Below are positions 31,821 to 40,595 of a stretch of 61,971 nt of DNA, one piece after another. Origin of the DNA: Akkermansia sp. (GTDB taxonomy: Bacteria; Verrucomicrobiota; Verrucomicrobiia; Verrucomicrobiales; Akkermansiaceae); NCBI GenBank assembly GCA_017517805.1, contig JAFWYD010000040.1, positions 1-61,971 on the forward strand. The letters are read 5' to 3'. Under the pieces are notes generated by a model that saw only the letters and a list, made by a program, of their open reading frames with translations, did no database searches and was not told where the DNA came from. The position numbers and the translations under genes were made by a program. Positions within the stretch are counted from its first letter, which is position 1. Each line of letters opens with the position of its first letter.

Positions 31821-33056
31821 ATGGCAAGTGAAAGAACAGCAAGTTATATCGAACGCAGCGTGGCTGGGAAAATTGAGGAATTGACCCGGTATTATCCCTG
31901 TGTGTTGCTGAGCGGTGCAAGGCAGGTGGGAAAATCTACCCTGTTGCGCCGCATGTTGCCGGAAGGGATGCGCTACATAACGCTGGATGATTTTCAGCAG
32001 CTGGATTTTGCCCGGAAAGATCCTGTGGGATTTCTGGAGGCGTACGGTACCCCCTTGTGCATAGATGAGATTCAATATGCACCGGAATTGTTCCGGGCCA
32101 TCAAGATGAAAGTGGATGAAGACCGGCGGGCGGGTATGTACTGGCTGACGGGTTCTCAGCGATTCAGCATGATGAAAGGGGTCAGTGAGTCTCTTGCAGG
32201 GCGCATTGGGGTTATTGATTTGTATACACTTTCACAGAGGGAGCTGTATGGCGATGGCAGGGGTGTTCCGTTTCATCCGGCTTCGGTGGAATCCTGTGTC
32301 TGCACGGATTCGATCTGTTCATTGACAAAGCTGTATGAACGCATTTTGCGTGGCGGATACCCTGAGCTCAGCAAGACGGACATTCCCTGGTATGATTTTT
32401 TCCGCGATTACGTTCAGACCTATGTAGAGCGCGATGTACGGCAGCTTATCCAGGTGGGAAACGAGGCTGCCTTCGTTCGTATGATGCGTTCGGCGGCCTT
32501 ACGAACCGGCCAGCAGCTTGTATACAGCGATTTGGCGAGAGATGCAGGTGTGTCGCCCAAGACCGCTGCGGCGTGGGTTTCTATCATGCAGGCATCGGGT
32601 ATTGTTGAGCTCTTGGAATCATACCAGGTGAATACCATCAAGAGGTTGGCTAAAACACCCAAGTTGTATTTCATGGATACGGGGTTGTGTTGCTGGCTTG
32701 CCGGTTGGCGTAGTGCAGAAACTCTGATGGAAAGTAACTTTGCCGGCGCTATTCTCGAAACCTGGGTATACGGTCAATTGATGCGTAGTTATGCCAATGC
32801 GGGGATTCGACCTGTCATTTCATATTATCGAGCCCACGATGGTGCCGAGGTGGATTTTGTCATCGAAGAGGAAGGAAAGGTGTATCCTATCGAGGTTAAA
32901 CGCAGTTCAACGCCAAAGGATAGCGATTTGCGCTGGTGCCGCACATTGCCGGTTGCTTCCTGGGCCACGCTGGAAGCCCCATTGCTCCTTTGTGCGGTGG
33001 ATGCTGTAAGACCCATGCCTTTCCGTGCGCTTGCCTTGCCGGTTTCTGCTCTTTGA
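31821..33056 (+). CDS. AAA ATPase with C-terminal DUF4143 (copy 2), framed by palindromes
   Basis: Product of 411 residues, ATG with GGAGGAG just upstream. Walker A SGARQVGKSTLL (about 31-42), Walker B PLCIDEIQYAPELF, sensor MYWLTGSQRF. A winged-helix-like part (YSDLARDAGVSPKTAAAW) follows, then DUF4143 with TPKLYFMDTGLCCWL and AEVDFVIEEEGKVYPIEVKRS, which fits the PD-(D/E)xK nuclease pattern. The gene sits between two near-identical long palindromes, 42 nt before its start and 2 nt after its stop. This suggests either a compact mobile cassette or a self-regulated unit. Function of the family is not established. Confidence 0.87.
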   Translation: MASERTASYIERSVAGKIEELTRYYPCVLLSGARQVGKSTLLRRMLPEGMRYITLDDFQQLDFARKDPVGFLEAYGTPLCIDEIQYAPELFRAIKMKVDEDRRAGMYWLTGSQRFSMMKGVSESLAGRIGVIDLYTLSQRELYGDGRGVPFHPASVESCVCTDSICSLTKLYERILRGGYPELSKTDIPWYDFFRDYVQTYVERDVRQLIQVGNEAAFVRMMRSAALRTGQQLVYSDLARDAGVSPKTAAAWVSIMQASGIVELLESYQVNTIKRLAKTPKLYFMDTGLCCWLAGWRSAETLMESNFAGAILETWVYGQLMRSYANAGIRPVISYYRAHDGAEVDFVIEEEGKVYPIEVKRSSTPKDSDLRWCRTLPVASWATLEAPLLLCAVDAVRPMPFRALALPVSAL

Positions 33057-33057
33057 A

Positions 33058-33096
33058 TTCCTGAAAATCGGGAATGGCATTCCCGATTTTCAGGAA
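33058..33096. repeat. 39-bp perfect palindrome, right border of ATPase cassette
   Basis: The arm TTCCTGAAAATCGGGAATG (33058-33076), central G, exact complement (33078-33096). It starts 2 nt after the ATPase stop and shares all 19 arm positions with the left copy. Confidence 0.92.
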
Positions 33097-33385
33097 AGTT
33101 CAGACGGCATTCAGCAACATCTGCCGGGCTGTACAGGCTGGTTCTCTTTTGTGGATGAAAGAAAGGATACCAGTTTGAAATGAGGAGGATGAATTAGTGG
33201 AGTCTCGTCGTCTGCTATGGGGTGATAATGGACTGAGATGCCTGAATGATGGGAACTATAACCCGCGTACGCAGCAAGCAAAATCAGTTATTATTGAGTG
33301 AGTGGGTATCAAGTTTGTGCGTATGATAAAAGAGCCGCTACTCGTATTGAGCAGCGGCTTATGAATTGACAGGTGAAAGTTTCCT
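33097..33385. other. intergenic region after the ATPase cassette
   Basis: I see no gene. It holds the terminator of the large PEP-CTERM gene (33327-33358, minus strand); nothing else stands out. Confidence 0.5.
33327..33358 (-). terminator. terminator of the large PEP-CTERM gene
   Basis: On the minus strand AGCCGCT...AGCGGCT (plus 33352-33358 with 33332-33338) is followed by CTTTT. It is near-identical in sequence to the terminator at 64-95. Confidence 0.82.
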
Positions 33386-35143
33386 TTACTTCCTGCGGCG
33401 GCGGGCAGCCAGGGCGGCCAGGGCCAGCAGGGAAAGTGTGGCGGTGGCCGGTTCGGGGACGACTACGTTCAGGTCGTTGACAGAACGCACGGTGGTGGAA
33501 CCATCTGACCCCTTCACGAGGACGGAAGTGGAATCCGTAATATCGGAGCTATCAACATTATAGTTCTTGAAGAATGAAGTCGTGGAGAATTCTGTAGAGT
33601 TGTCCACGGTGCCATCTACGTTGAACACAAGCTGGATATTACCCAGGGTGATGCTGTTGCCGTTCATATCGAGGCTGCTGCCTTCGTTGAAGATGATGAC
33701 GACACCATCCGTACCGAATTGCTCCAGCTTGCCATTCATGGTGACCGCGCCATTGATGATGAGCGTACCATCGCTGTCACCGTCAATGTAGGAACCCATG
33801 AAGACGCGGCTGAGCGTGCTGCCATCGTTGGCCACCAGGGTACCGCCATCGTACACCCAGGCATCGCCCTCGATGCTGCCGTTGTTGGTGACCTCACCCT
33901 TGCCGACAACATTGATGTAACCAGCGTCAGAGACGCTGATTGTGCCGTCGTTGGTGACGGTGGCACCGTCATGCACTGTCACATTGCTGGCATAAAGGGA
34001 GGAATCTTTGCCGATTTCAACTGTGGTGGTGCGGTTGAAGGTATCAGATCCATCCCAGCCAAAGAAGCTGTTGTCATTTTCCAGATTCAGAGCAGCCCCG
34101 TTGGTTACTCTGATGGTGGAAGAGGAGTTTTCGCCATTGGCACCAAAGTAGGCAGCGTTGTCTTTATCCTCACCGTCAGCAGTAGTCTGGTCTTTGATGG
34201 TGAAGGTGGAGCCAGCGCCATCCACCGTGATGGTGGAGCTGGAGTTATTGCCGTTGTTGGAGTAGAACTCAGCGGCGTTCACCTCCATGGTAGCACCATC
34301 CTTCACCGTGATTTCGGAGGTGGTATTCTCACCCAGGCCCAGCCAGGTGCGGTAGCCATAGCCATTGAGACCAATTTCTACCTTGGTGTCTTTGCCTTCC
34401 ACCTTCAGAGCACCATCGCCAATCCAGAAGTTGCCGTAGGTAGCCTTGAAGTACGAACCGCCCTTCACGATGACTTCACCGCGGCCGAAAGAATCACCGC
34501 TGCCATTTTGCGCCGGGGTGTAGGTACCCTTGTAGAGATTGTCAGCGGTATCCACGGAGGCACCGGCCAGGGCCGTTGTGGCATTGGTGTAACCATCCGG
34601 AATGTTGGTGTTCGGATTGGTCGCTTCCCGTACTGACATATCGCCAATGATGAAGACGTTGCTGCCTCCAAAATTCACGTTGGAGCCATTTTCGATAATC
34701 ATGGTTCCGTTGCCATTCATGCCGCCAACCATGTTAGCTGTTTCATTGCAGGTTGCATTGGCTTTGTTGAAACGCAGCACGGCATTCTTGCCACCTACGC
34801 TCAGCGCGTTATAGCGCCCCTGGGCACCATATGAGTGGGGAGAAAAGGATACGGTTGTTTCCGTCTGGCCATCGCCGATCTGCATTTCACCTTCACGCAC
34901 ATAGATGGTGGAGTATTCTGTGGTCGTCCCTGTGAGAACCAGCGTACCGGTGCCGTCCTTGGCAACCGCGTGGGAAGCGGTCGGAATCGCATCACCCGTT
35001 GCGGTGATGCGATTGGTGGTTTCGCCACCGGCCACATGGATGATTTCATCAATGCTGTCGTAGTATGGGGCTGCACAGGCAATTCCTGTGCCGGTGATGG
35101 CCAGCACGACAGCCATCAGGCTTTTTGGTAATTTGAATTTCAT
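33386..35143 (-). CDS. large PEP-CTERM protein with autotransporter-like beta repeats
   Basis: Product of 585 residues. Start at 35143 gives the signal peptide KLPKSLMAVVLAITGTGIACA. The long middle is Thr/Gly/Asn-rich with repeated beta-strand units such as GTGTLVLTGTTTEYSTIYV, VTVHDGATVTNDGTISV and GKGEVTNNGSIEG, typical of autotransporter-associated beta-helix passengers. There is no autotransporter barrel; instead the C-terminus is VPEPATATLSLLALAALA and an Arg cluster. It is thus a probable surface or matrix protein sorted by the exosortase route. It has no close similarity to the two smaller PEP-CTERM proteins outside the tail. Confidence 0.85.
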   Translation of the reverse strand: MKFKLPKSLMAVVLAITGTGIACAAPYYDSIDEIIHVAGGETTNRITATGDAIPTASHAVAKDGTGTLVLTGTTTEYSTIYVREGEMQIGDGQTETTVSFSPHSYGAQGRYNALSVGGKNAVLRFNKANATCNETANMVGGMNGNGTMIIENGSNVNFGGSNVFIIGDMSVREATNPNTNIPDGYTNATTALAGASVDTADNLYKGTYTPAQNGSGDSFGRGEVIVKGGSYFKATYGNFWIGDGALKVEGKDTKVEIGLNGYGYRTWLGLGENTTSEITVKDGATMEVNAAEFYSNNGNNSSSTITVDGAGSTFTIKDQTTADGEDKDNAAYFGANGENSSSTIRVTNGAALNLENDNSFFGWDGSDTFNRTTTVEIGKDSSLYASNVTVHDGATVTNDGTISVSDAGYINVVGKGEVTNNGSIEGDAWVYDGGTLVANDGSTLSRVFMGSYIDGDSDGTLIINGAVTMNGKLEQFGTDGVVIIFNEGSSLDMNGNSITLGNIQLVFNVDGTVDNSTEFSTTSFFKNYNVDSSDITDSTSVLVKGSDGSTTVRSVNDLNVVVPEPATATLSLLALAALAARRRRK

Positions 35144-35427
35144 ATTGACGTAGTTTGATAGAGTTATGTGCAATGAGGGAAGCCACAGGAGTGATGGTGA
35201 ATTCCCGGTGATGCGCGATGTAGTATATCGCTTTTTTTGTGCGTGTTTATTAAATGTGTTTAAGATGAATATATTATAAGTAATTTGAATCAAACAGGTT
35301 CGCATCTGGGATTGTGCCGAAAATTGATAAGCTGCTGAAATTTAATCAATTTCCAAATAACACTTGACATCGCACAAAAAATGCTTTAATGATGAACGGT
35401 GGTATGTTAGAATGGCTCCAATAAATT

Positions 35428-36384
35428 ATGAAAACAACACATGCGATAGCGATACTGGGTGCTATGCTGGGGAGCGCATGGGCATTGCCGCAGGCGGGGA
35501 GCGTGGAGGCCGCTATGCCTCTGGCCAAGGAGCAGGGGCGAGATATTATGCTGGAGTTTACGGGCAAGGAATGGTGCCCGCCCTGTATTCACCTGCGCAC
35601 AAAGATTCTGGAGACGGCAGAGTTTGAGCAGGCGGTGGGAGATAAGTATGTGCTGGTGGAGGTGGTTTTTCCTCGTCTGCCGGCGGCTGTGGCTGCGATA
35701 CCGGAGGAGCAGCGCAATGCGAATGAAAAGCTGCTGGCACACCACCGGATTGAGACGGGGCTGCCGACGGTGCTGCTGTTGGATGCAGAGGGGTATCCGT
35801 ATGCGCAGGTAGCGGGCGCGCGGCGCACCACGGCAGAGTATCTGAAGGCTCTGGAGGCCGCAGCGGCGGTGCGCGAGGTGCGCGATGCTGCCTTTGAGAA
35901 GGCTCTTGGTTTGCAGGGGCTTGAGCGCGCGGCTGCTCTGGCAGAAGGGTTGAATGCTATTCCGGAGAATTGCCGCGATAAGTACCCGGATGTAGTGAAT
36001 GAGATTAATGCGCTCGACCCGCAGAATACGCTGGGTTATGCCCGGGTGCTTACCCGCTATGCGAACTACCGCGCGCAGGAGAATCAGCTGAAAGAAATTC
36101 TGGAGCGCAGCCGGGGGCATTTCAGCGCGTCGGACCTGGAAACTGCCGCTGCGGAGCTGACCCGGTATCTTGCCACGCCTGAGCTGGAGCCGGAACTGGC
36201 GCAGGTAGCCTGGCGGGCCCTGGGTGATACATACGCTTTCCAGCGCCGCTATAAGGACGTGTATGCGGCATATAAGAAAGCGTACGAGGCTGCGCCGGAT
36301 TCGCGTCTGGCACCGCGATTGCTGGATGCGGTGCAGCATTACGAGCGGAATATCCTGCCGGCTATCCAGCGGGGCGAGCTGTGA
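35428..36384 (+). CDS. secreted thioredoxin-family protein
   Basis: Product of 318 residues with signal peptide THAIAILGAMLGSAWA. The N-terminal half is a thioredoxin domain: DIMLEFTGKEWCPPCIHL with the redox pair WCPPC (about 49-53), a TGLPTVLLLDAEGYPYA strand with cis-Pro, and ending near 140. The C-terminal half (150-318) is helical with TPR-like segments (EPELAQVAWRALGDTYAFQRRYKDVY). It likely acts on disulfides in the periplasm. It is transcribed alone; TTGACA (35364) with TAATGA 17 bp on, or a later TAGAAT, could be its promoter. Confidence 0.82.
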   Translation: MKTTHAIAILGAMLGSAWALPQAGSVEAAMPLAKEQGRDIMLEFTGKEWCPPCIHLRTKILETAEFEQAVGDKYVLVEVVFPRLPAAVAAIPEEQRNANEKLLAHHRIETGLPTVLLLDAEGYPYAQVAGARRTTAEYLKALEAAAAVREVRDAAFEKALGLQGLERAAALAEGLNAIPENCRDKYPDVVNEINALDPQNTLGYARVLTRYANYRAQENQLKEILERSRGHFSASDLETAAAELTRYLATPELEPELAQVAWRALGDTYAFQRRYKDVYAAYKKAYEAAPDSRLAPRLLDAVQHYERNILPAIQRGEL

Positions 36385-36399
36385 GCCGGTGGCAGCGGT

Positions 36400-37350
36400 T
36401 CAGCTGCCGAGGTTCCGGAGGAATTCAAGGTATTTATCCCTGGCTTCGCGAGGAGTCAGGGGTTTTACTTCTTTAACCGTTTCGACGACTTCCTCGGTTG
36501 TTTCGTTCTTGTCTGCCGGCCAGTCGCAGGATTGGGAGGGGAAGAGCAGGGTGCCGCCGTAGCGGTTGGAAAGCATGTGCACTACTGAGGTGCGTTTGCC
36601 TATCACGAAGCGTCTCTGGTGGTAAGAGCCGATGATGTTGCTCTTGGTGTTCATGTAGGGCAACTCGGTGGTGTTTATCTGCTGGCGCAGGGCTTCGCGG
36701 CGGGTGGCGTTGGCCGTGTTGCTGCCCAGCCCCAGCTTGCGTGCCAGGAATTCGGTGGCGTATTCATCCATCGTCTGGCGGCCGGTGACTTCCAGTGCCG
36801 TCAGTTTCAGGGGAGCCATGGGCATGAGGAGCTCCACCCCGCTCTTTTTGACTGTTTTCCAATGCAGATAGCCGTTCGGGCGGATGGCGTTGATATAGAA
36901 GTAACCATCCTGGAGCAGGTAGGCCATGCCTTCCAGCGGGCTGTTGTGGAACACATTTTCAGCATCATCGGCCAGGCGCTCCATGATGTCGGCATCAATC
37001 ATGATACCTGCTTTCTTATCGCCATCCATCTCCTGAATCACGGGGGAGGTCATCTCGATGAGTTCGGCCAGTTTGCCTGCGATGGCGTGGAGCCCGAGAT
37101 TGTGAGCTGCATCTTCCTTTGTCTCGATGATGAAGACTGCGCCGATTTCGTCCTTGTTGTGGGAGAGGAGGGCAATCTGCCAGTTATCGTGCACCAGGCA
37201 CACGTGGTTGCCCACGGCGTTGGTGCTGCTGAATGCCTGCGTAGCATCGCTGAGCCCCCAGGCGGCAGCTGTCGGCCCTGCCAGGGGGGCAGAGAGCAGG
37301 GAAACTGCCAGCGCCAGGCGCAGCAGGCTCTGCAGCCGGGGCTTCAACAT
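36400..37350 (-). CDS. secreted protein of unknown function
   Basis: Product of 316 residues with signal peptide LLRLALAVSLLSAPLAGPTAAA. I do not recognise a family. It is mixed alpha/beta, has few Cys, and a Lys/Glu-rich end (EEVVETVKEVKPLTPREA). Its start is 4 nt after the sugar-kinase-like gene, so both are co-transcribed; any link in function is inferred only from this. Confidence 0.65.
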   Translation of the reverse strand: MLKPRLQSLLRLALAVSLLSAPLAGPTAAAWGLSDATQAFSSTNAVGNHVCLVHDNWQIALLSHNKDEIGAVFIIETKEDAAHNLGLHAIAGKLAELIEMTSPVIQEMDGDKKAGIMIDADIMERLADDAENVFHNSPLEGMAYLLQDGYFYINAIRPNGYLHWKTVKKSGVELLMPMAPLKLTALEVTGRQTMDEYATEFLARKLGLGSNTANATRREALRQQINTTELPYMNTKSNIIGSYHQRRFVIGKRTSVVHMLSNRYGGTLLFPSQSCDWPADKNETTEEVVETVKEVKPLTPREARDKYLEFLRNLGS

Positions 37351-37354
37351 GCAT

Positions 37355-38500
37355 TTACTTGTTGTATGACTTCATGAGGCGGCGCACGTATTTGCCCATG
37401 GAGATGGTTTGGCTGTCGATACTCTGGGCGAGCTTGAGCTGGTTGCGCGCGCGGATAAGGTTGTGCTCAGGTTTTTCGGTGCGGAAGTAGAGGTCACCAT
37501 CCAGGTAGTCGGTCAGGAAACGGATACCGATTTCGGTGGTGATGAGCCAGCCGGCAAAGGGCATGTATTCGACCTCTTTCTGGGTCAGGAAACCGTGGGC
37601 GGCATCCAGGTACCCCTCTGCCAGGGACTCGAAGAAGGGCATCTCCATACGGACCTTGCTGAGGTCTTCCTCATCTTCGCGGGCCATGCAGGTGGCGGTG
37701 CGCACCATATCGCCGAAATCGTAGAGTACGCTGCCGGGCATAACTGTGTCCAGGTCAATCACGCAGACGGCATCATCGGTTTCCTCATCGAGCATCACGT
37801 TGTTGATCTTGGTGTCATTGTGGGTGATGCGGGTGGGGATTTCACCACTTGCCAGCATATCGGTGATGCGGGAGTAGCGGTTTTCCCAGCTCTTGAGCAG
37901 CTCCAGCTCGGCCTGGCAGTTGGCGGCGCGGCCCTTTACATCGGCCTCAGCGCTGCGGAGCAGGTCGGCATAGCGCTTCGGGGTGTTGTGGAAATCGGGG
38001 ATGGATTCGCGGATATCCTCCGGGTTCATATCGCAGATGAGGTCCTGGAAGGAACCGAAGGCGTAGCCAGCCTGGTACGCCTGGCGGGTGTTTTCGACCA
38101 CATCGTAGGTATGGGTGCCTTCGATGTTGTTGTAGCAGCGCCACATGCCGCCTTCATCGGGCAGCACGATGTAGTTGCGCCCGCCGCGTGCGGGGAAGAG
38201 GTTGAGGGTCTGGCCGGCGGCATCGCGGCGGCGGCGCAGCAGTTTCCAGGTGATGTGGCGGGTCACTTTCTCGACATTGCGCATGACCTGGGCCGGGTCC
38301 TTGAACACGTACTCATTGATACGCTGGAGGATGTAGCGTTCCTCGTGACCATCTTCGGAGCGGTAGCAGGCGCGGTAGGTGGTGTTGATGTGGCCGTTGC
38401 GCAGTTCTTCGCCGTAGAGGAAATCGCCACTAACGGCAAATAAATCACCAATCTGAGCGATGCGCTCAGCCAGGGGGCCTTCTGTGAGTTTAACAGGCAT
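37355..38500 (-). CDS. phosphotransferase, probable N-acetylhexosamine 1-kinase
   Basis: Product of 381 residues (ATG at 38500) of the aminoglycoside-phosphotransferase fold. It shows the opening NGHINTTYRA, the nucleotide part RYILQRIN, the catalytic loop THNDTKINNVMLDEE (HxDxxxxN, about 235-249) and the metal-binding VIDLDTVMPGSVLYDFGD. The NDTK form of the loop is typical of NahK-like kinases, which phosphorylate GlcNAc/GalNAc at C1. In a mucin-degrading bacterium this fits use of hexosamines freed by enzymes such as the GH84 at 45 kb. Other small-molecule kinases share the fold. It is middle of a three-gene operon. Confidence 0.65.
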   Translation of the reverse strand: MPVKLTEGPLAERIAQIGDLFAVSGDFLYGEELRNGHINTTYRACYRSEDGHEERYILQRINEYVFKDPAQVMRNVEKVTRHITWKLLRRRRDAAGQTLNLFPARGGRNYIVLPDEGGMWRCYNNIEGTHTYDVVENTRQAYQAGYAFGSFQDLICDMNPEDIRESIPDFHNTPKRYADLLRSAEADVKGRAANCQAELELLKSWENRYSRITDMLASGEIPTRITHNDTKINNVMLDEETDDAVCVIDLDTVMPGSVLYDFGDMVRTATCMAREDEEDLSKVRMEMPFFESLAEGYLDAAHGFLTQKEVEYMPFAGWLITTEIGIRFLTDYLDGDLYFRTEKPEHNLIRARNQLKLAQSIDSQTISMGKYVRRLMKSYNK

Positions 38501-38546
38501 GGCAGGAAAGAGAGTTGGTCGTAAGCAGGTTTTGCGGTGAAGCGAA

Positions 38547-39362
38547 TCAGTCCTTACCTCCGGTAAGCTGGATCGACATGAGCTTCGGGCGGTTGAGCCC
38601 CGGGTCACGCACCACGATATTCAACACAGACTGTTTTTCGGAAAGGACGAAGGTGGAAGCCTTGAGACGCTTGGGAGCCTTGGAACCTTTTTCGAGATAG
38701 GAAAGGATGAAGCCGACCTGCTGGCCTTTTTCCCCGCTGAAACTCCAGCTGTTGGCCGGGCAGATGCCATCTTCGCGGCGGTAGACACCAACCTTGCTGG
38801 TTTTCGCATCGGAGAAATCTCCTGCCTGAGAGGTCATAATCTGAAGAGGATAGGAGGATAGATTGATGACGTGCATGCCCTTCCTGGGGAAATCTGCCTC
38901 GTTCAGGAACAGGGTGGTCGTTTTTTCCACATCCTTGTTCGGGGAGAGGATGCAAACCGTCTTGCTGCCAGCGCTGGCGGGAACACTCACCTTGAAAATG
39001 GGGGCAGGCAGCTTGGCCTGGGCGCTGGCTGCCTTGGTATCGCTCATCATGCCGGCTGAGGGTTGAGGATTCTCCTTCCAGAATTCCACCACGCCGCCTA
39101 CGGGTTTCACACGGACACTCGGTGTGCGTGAGCCGATGGAGATAGCCATGAATTCCTTGCCATTGCGCACGTACAGGGGAGAGGGCATGTTAACACCAGA
39201 GGGAGAGCAGATGACAAAGCGGACACCGGTTTTCGGAGCAGTAGTTTCAGCAGAAGCGGCGCTGGTGGAGGCGGCAGAGCTGCGGGCGCGGCGGCCCTGC
39301 GCCTGGGCGGGGGTGAAGGCAACCAAGGCGGCACAAGCAAGCAGAATCGAGAAAATCTTCAT
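38547..39362 (-). CDS. secreted protein of unknown function
   Basis: Product of 271 residues, signal peptide FSILLACAALVAFTPAQAQ, followed by a Ser/Ala/Thr linker and two or three beta-rich blocks (RFVICSPSGVNMPSPLYV, KTTTLFLNEADFP, LNIVVRDPG). No family is recognised. It is first of the operon that continues with the sugar-kinase-like gene 46 nt later. Probably periplasmic or on the surface. Confidence 0.65.
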   Translation of the reverse strand: MKIFSILLACAALVAFTPAQAQGRRARSSAASTSAASAETTAPKTGVRFVICSPSGVNMPSPLYVRNGKEFMAISIGSRTPSVRVKPVGGVVEFWKENPQPSAGMMSDTKAASAQAKLPAPIFKVSVPASAGSKTVCILSPNKDVEKTTTLFLNEADFPRKGMHVINLSSYPLQIMTSQAGDFSDAKTSKVGVYRREDGICPANSWSFSGEKGQQVGFILSYLEKGSKAPKRLKASTFVLSEKQSVLNIVVRDPGLNRPKLMSIQLTGGKD

Positions 39363-39462
39363 AATGTGTGATGAGTAATACCGGGGATTATAGTAGCAAG
39401 CCCATGGTGCTAAATCAAGCTGAAAATCAGAAACCGTGCAAATTACAGCCAGTGGAATCAGA

Positions 39463-39491
39463 TTGACTTGGGCGCGTTTTTCTGGTGTAAT
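39463..39491 (+). promoter_or_regulatory. holA promoter
   Basis: TTGACT (39463-39468), 17 bp, TGTAAT (39486-39491), ending 6 nt before the GTG at 39498. Confidence 0.65.
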
Positions 39492-39497
39492 GAGCCC

Positions 39498-40595
39498 GTG
39501 CCCGCAGAGATGGTCAGTTTTGTGTTTTTTGGCAGCGATGAAGGTGCTGCCGCCAGTGCTGCTGCGGCAGCCTATGCCCGCCTGGCCGAAGGGAGCGATG
39601 GCTGGGGCAACGAAACGATTGACGGTTCAGCCGCTACGGTGGATGAGGCTGTTGAGATTGTAGGGCGTGCGATTTCCGGTCTGCAGATGATGAATATGTT
39701 TGGCGGGCGCAAGGTCATCTGGCTCAAAGGGGCGAATTTCATGGCCGATACCCCGCAGGGAGCCCGCAGCGAGGCCGTGCAGCAGGCGCTGGATGAGCTG
39801 GTGGAGACTCTCGCGAACCTGCCGGAGGAAACGTTCTTTGTGCTCTCTGCTGCCGAGGTGGATAAGCGCCGCAGCTTTTTCAAGAAGCTGGGCGGCGTGG
39901 CCGAGGTAAAGGAATTTTCCAAGATAGATACCACGAAACCCGGCTGGGAAGGCGAGCTTTCCGCCCTTACGCTGCGCATGGCTAAGCCGCTGGGGATGAG
40001 TTTTGACAACGCCGCGCTGGATTTATTCATCCACCGGGTGAATGAGAGCACGCGGCAGATAGCCAATGAGCTGGCGAAGCTGGATGTGTACCTGGGGCAG
40101 GAGCGCCGCATGGTCACGGCAGAGGATGTGGAGCTCATGGTAGCCGTCTCGCGCAACGGGGTGGTGTTTGAAATTTCCCGCGCTATCGAAGGGGGCAACT
40201 CGCGACTGGCGGTGCGCCTGGTCAACGAGCAGCTGGAGCACGGCGAGCAGGGGGTCTCCATCATGCGCGCCGCCATCGTACCCACGGTGCGCCAGCGCTT
40301 TTGCGCCCGCCTGCTCATGGATACCTACCAGCTGGATGCCGGCAACTACCGCGCGTTCGATGCTGCCCTGAACCGCCTGCCGGCCGAGGGGCGCAAACTG
40401 CTTCCGCTCAAAAAGGATGGCAGCCCGAATACCTACGGCCTCTTCAACGCTGCCCGCACGGTGGGCAAGCTGAGCCTGCGCAAAGCCCGGCGCGACCTGC
40501 AAGCCTGCGCAGCGGCCGATAAAGCGCTGGTTTCCAGCGGTCTGGATGCTCGCGATATTCTGCATAAACTCATCATCACCCTCACCACGGCATGA
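39498..40595 (+). CDS. holA: DNA polymerase III, delta subunit
   Basis: Clamp-loader subunit that opens the sliding clamp ring. Start set to GTG 39498 (365 residues) because a -10 box ends 6 nt before it; ATG 39510 is the alternative. Typical order: [50 protein letters not shown], then the AAA+ lid and collar with [21 protein letters not shown] and the C-terminal helical domain ending KLIITLTTA. As usual for delta, there is no functional P-loop. mnmG overlaps its stop by 4 bp. Confidence 0.9.
   Translation: MPAEMVSFVFFGSDEGAAASAAAAAYARLAEGSDGWGNETIDGSAATVDEAVEIVGRAISGLQMMNMFGGRKVIWLKGANFMADTPQGARSEAVQQALDELVETLANLPEETFFVLSAAEVDKRRSFFKKLGGVAEVKEFSKIDTTKPGWEGELSALTLRMAKPLGMSFDNAALDLFIHRVNESTRQIANELAKLDVYLGQERRMVTAEDVELMVAVSRNGVVFEISRAIEGGNSRLAVRLVNEQLEHGEQGVSIMRAAIVPTVRQRFCARLLMDTYQLDAGNYRAFDAALNRLPAEGRKLLPLKKDGSPNTYGLFNAARTVGKLSLRKARRDLQACAAADKALVSSGLDARDILHKLIITLTTA

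Noticed and set aside
36945..36960. additional parS-like site
   Set aside because: Only one half-site (TGTGGAACA) is present; the other half does not match.
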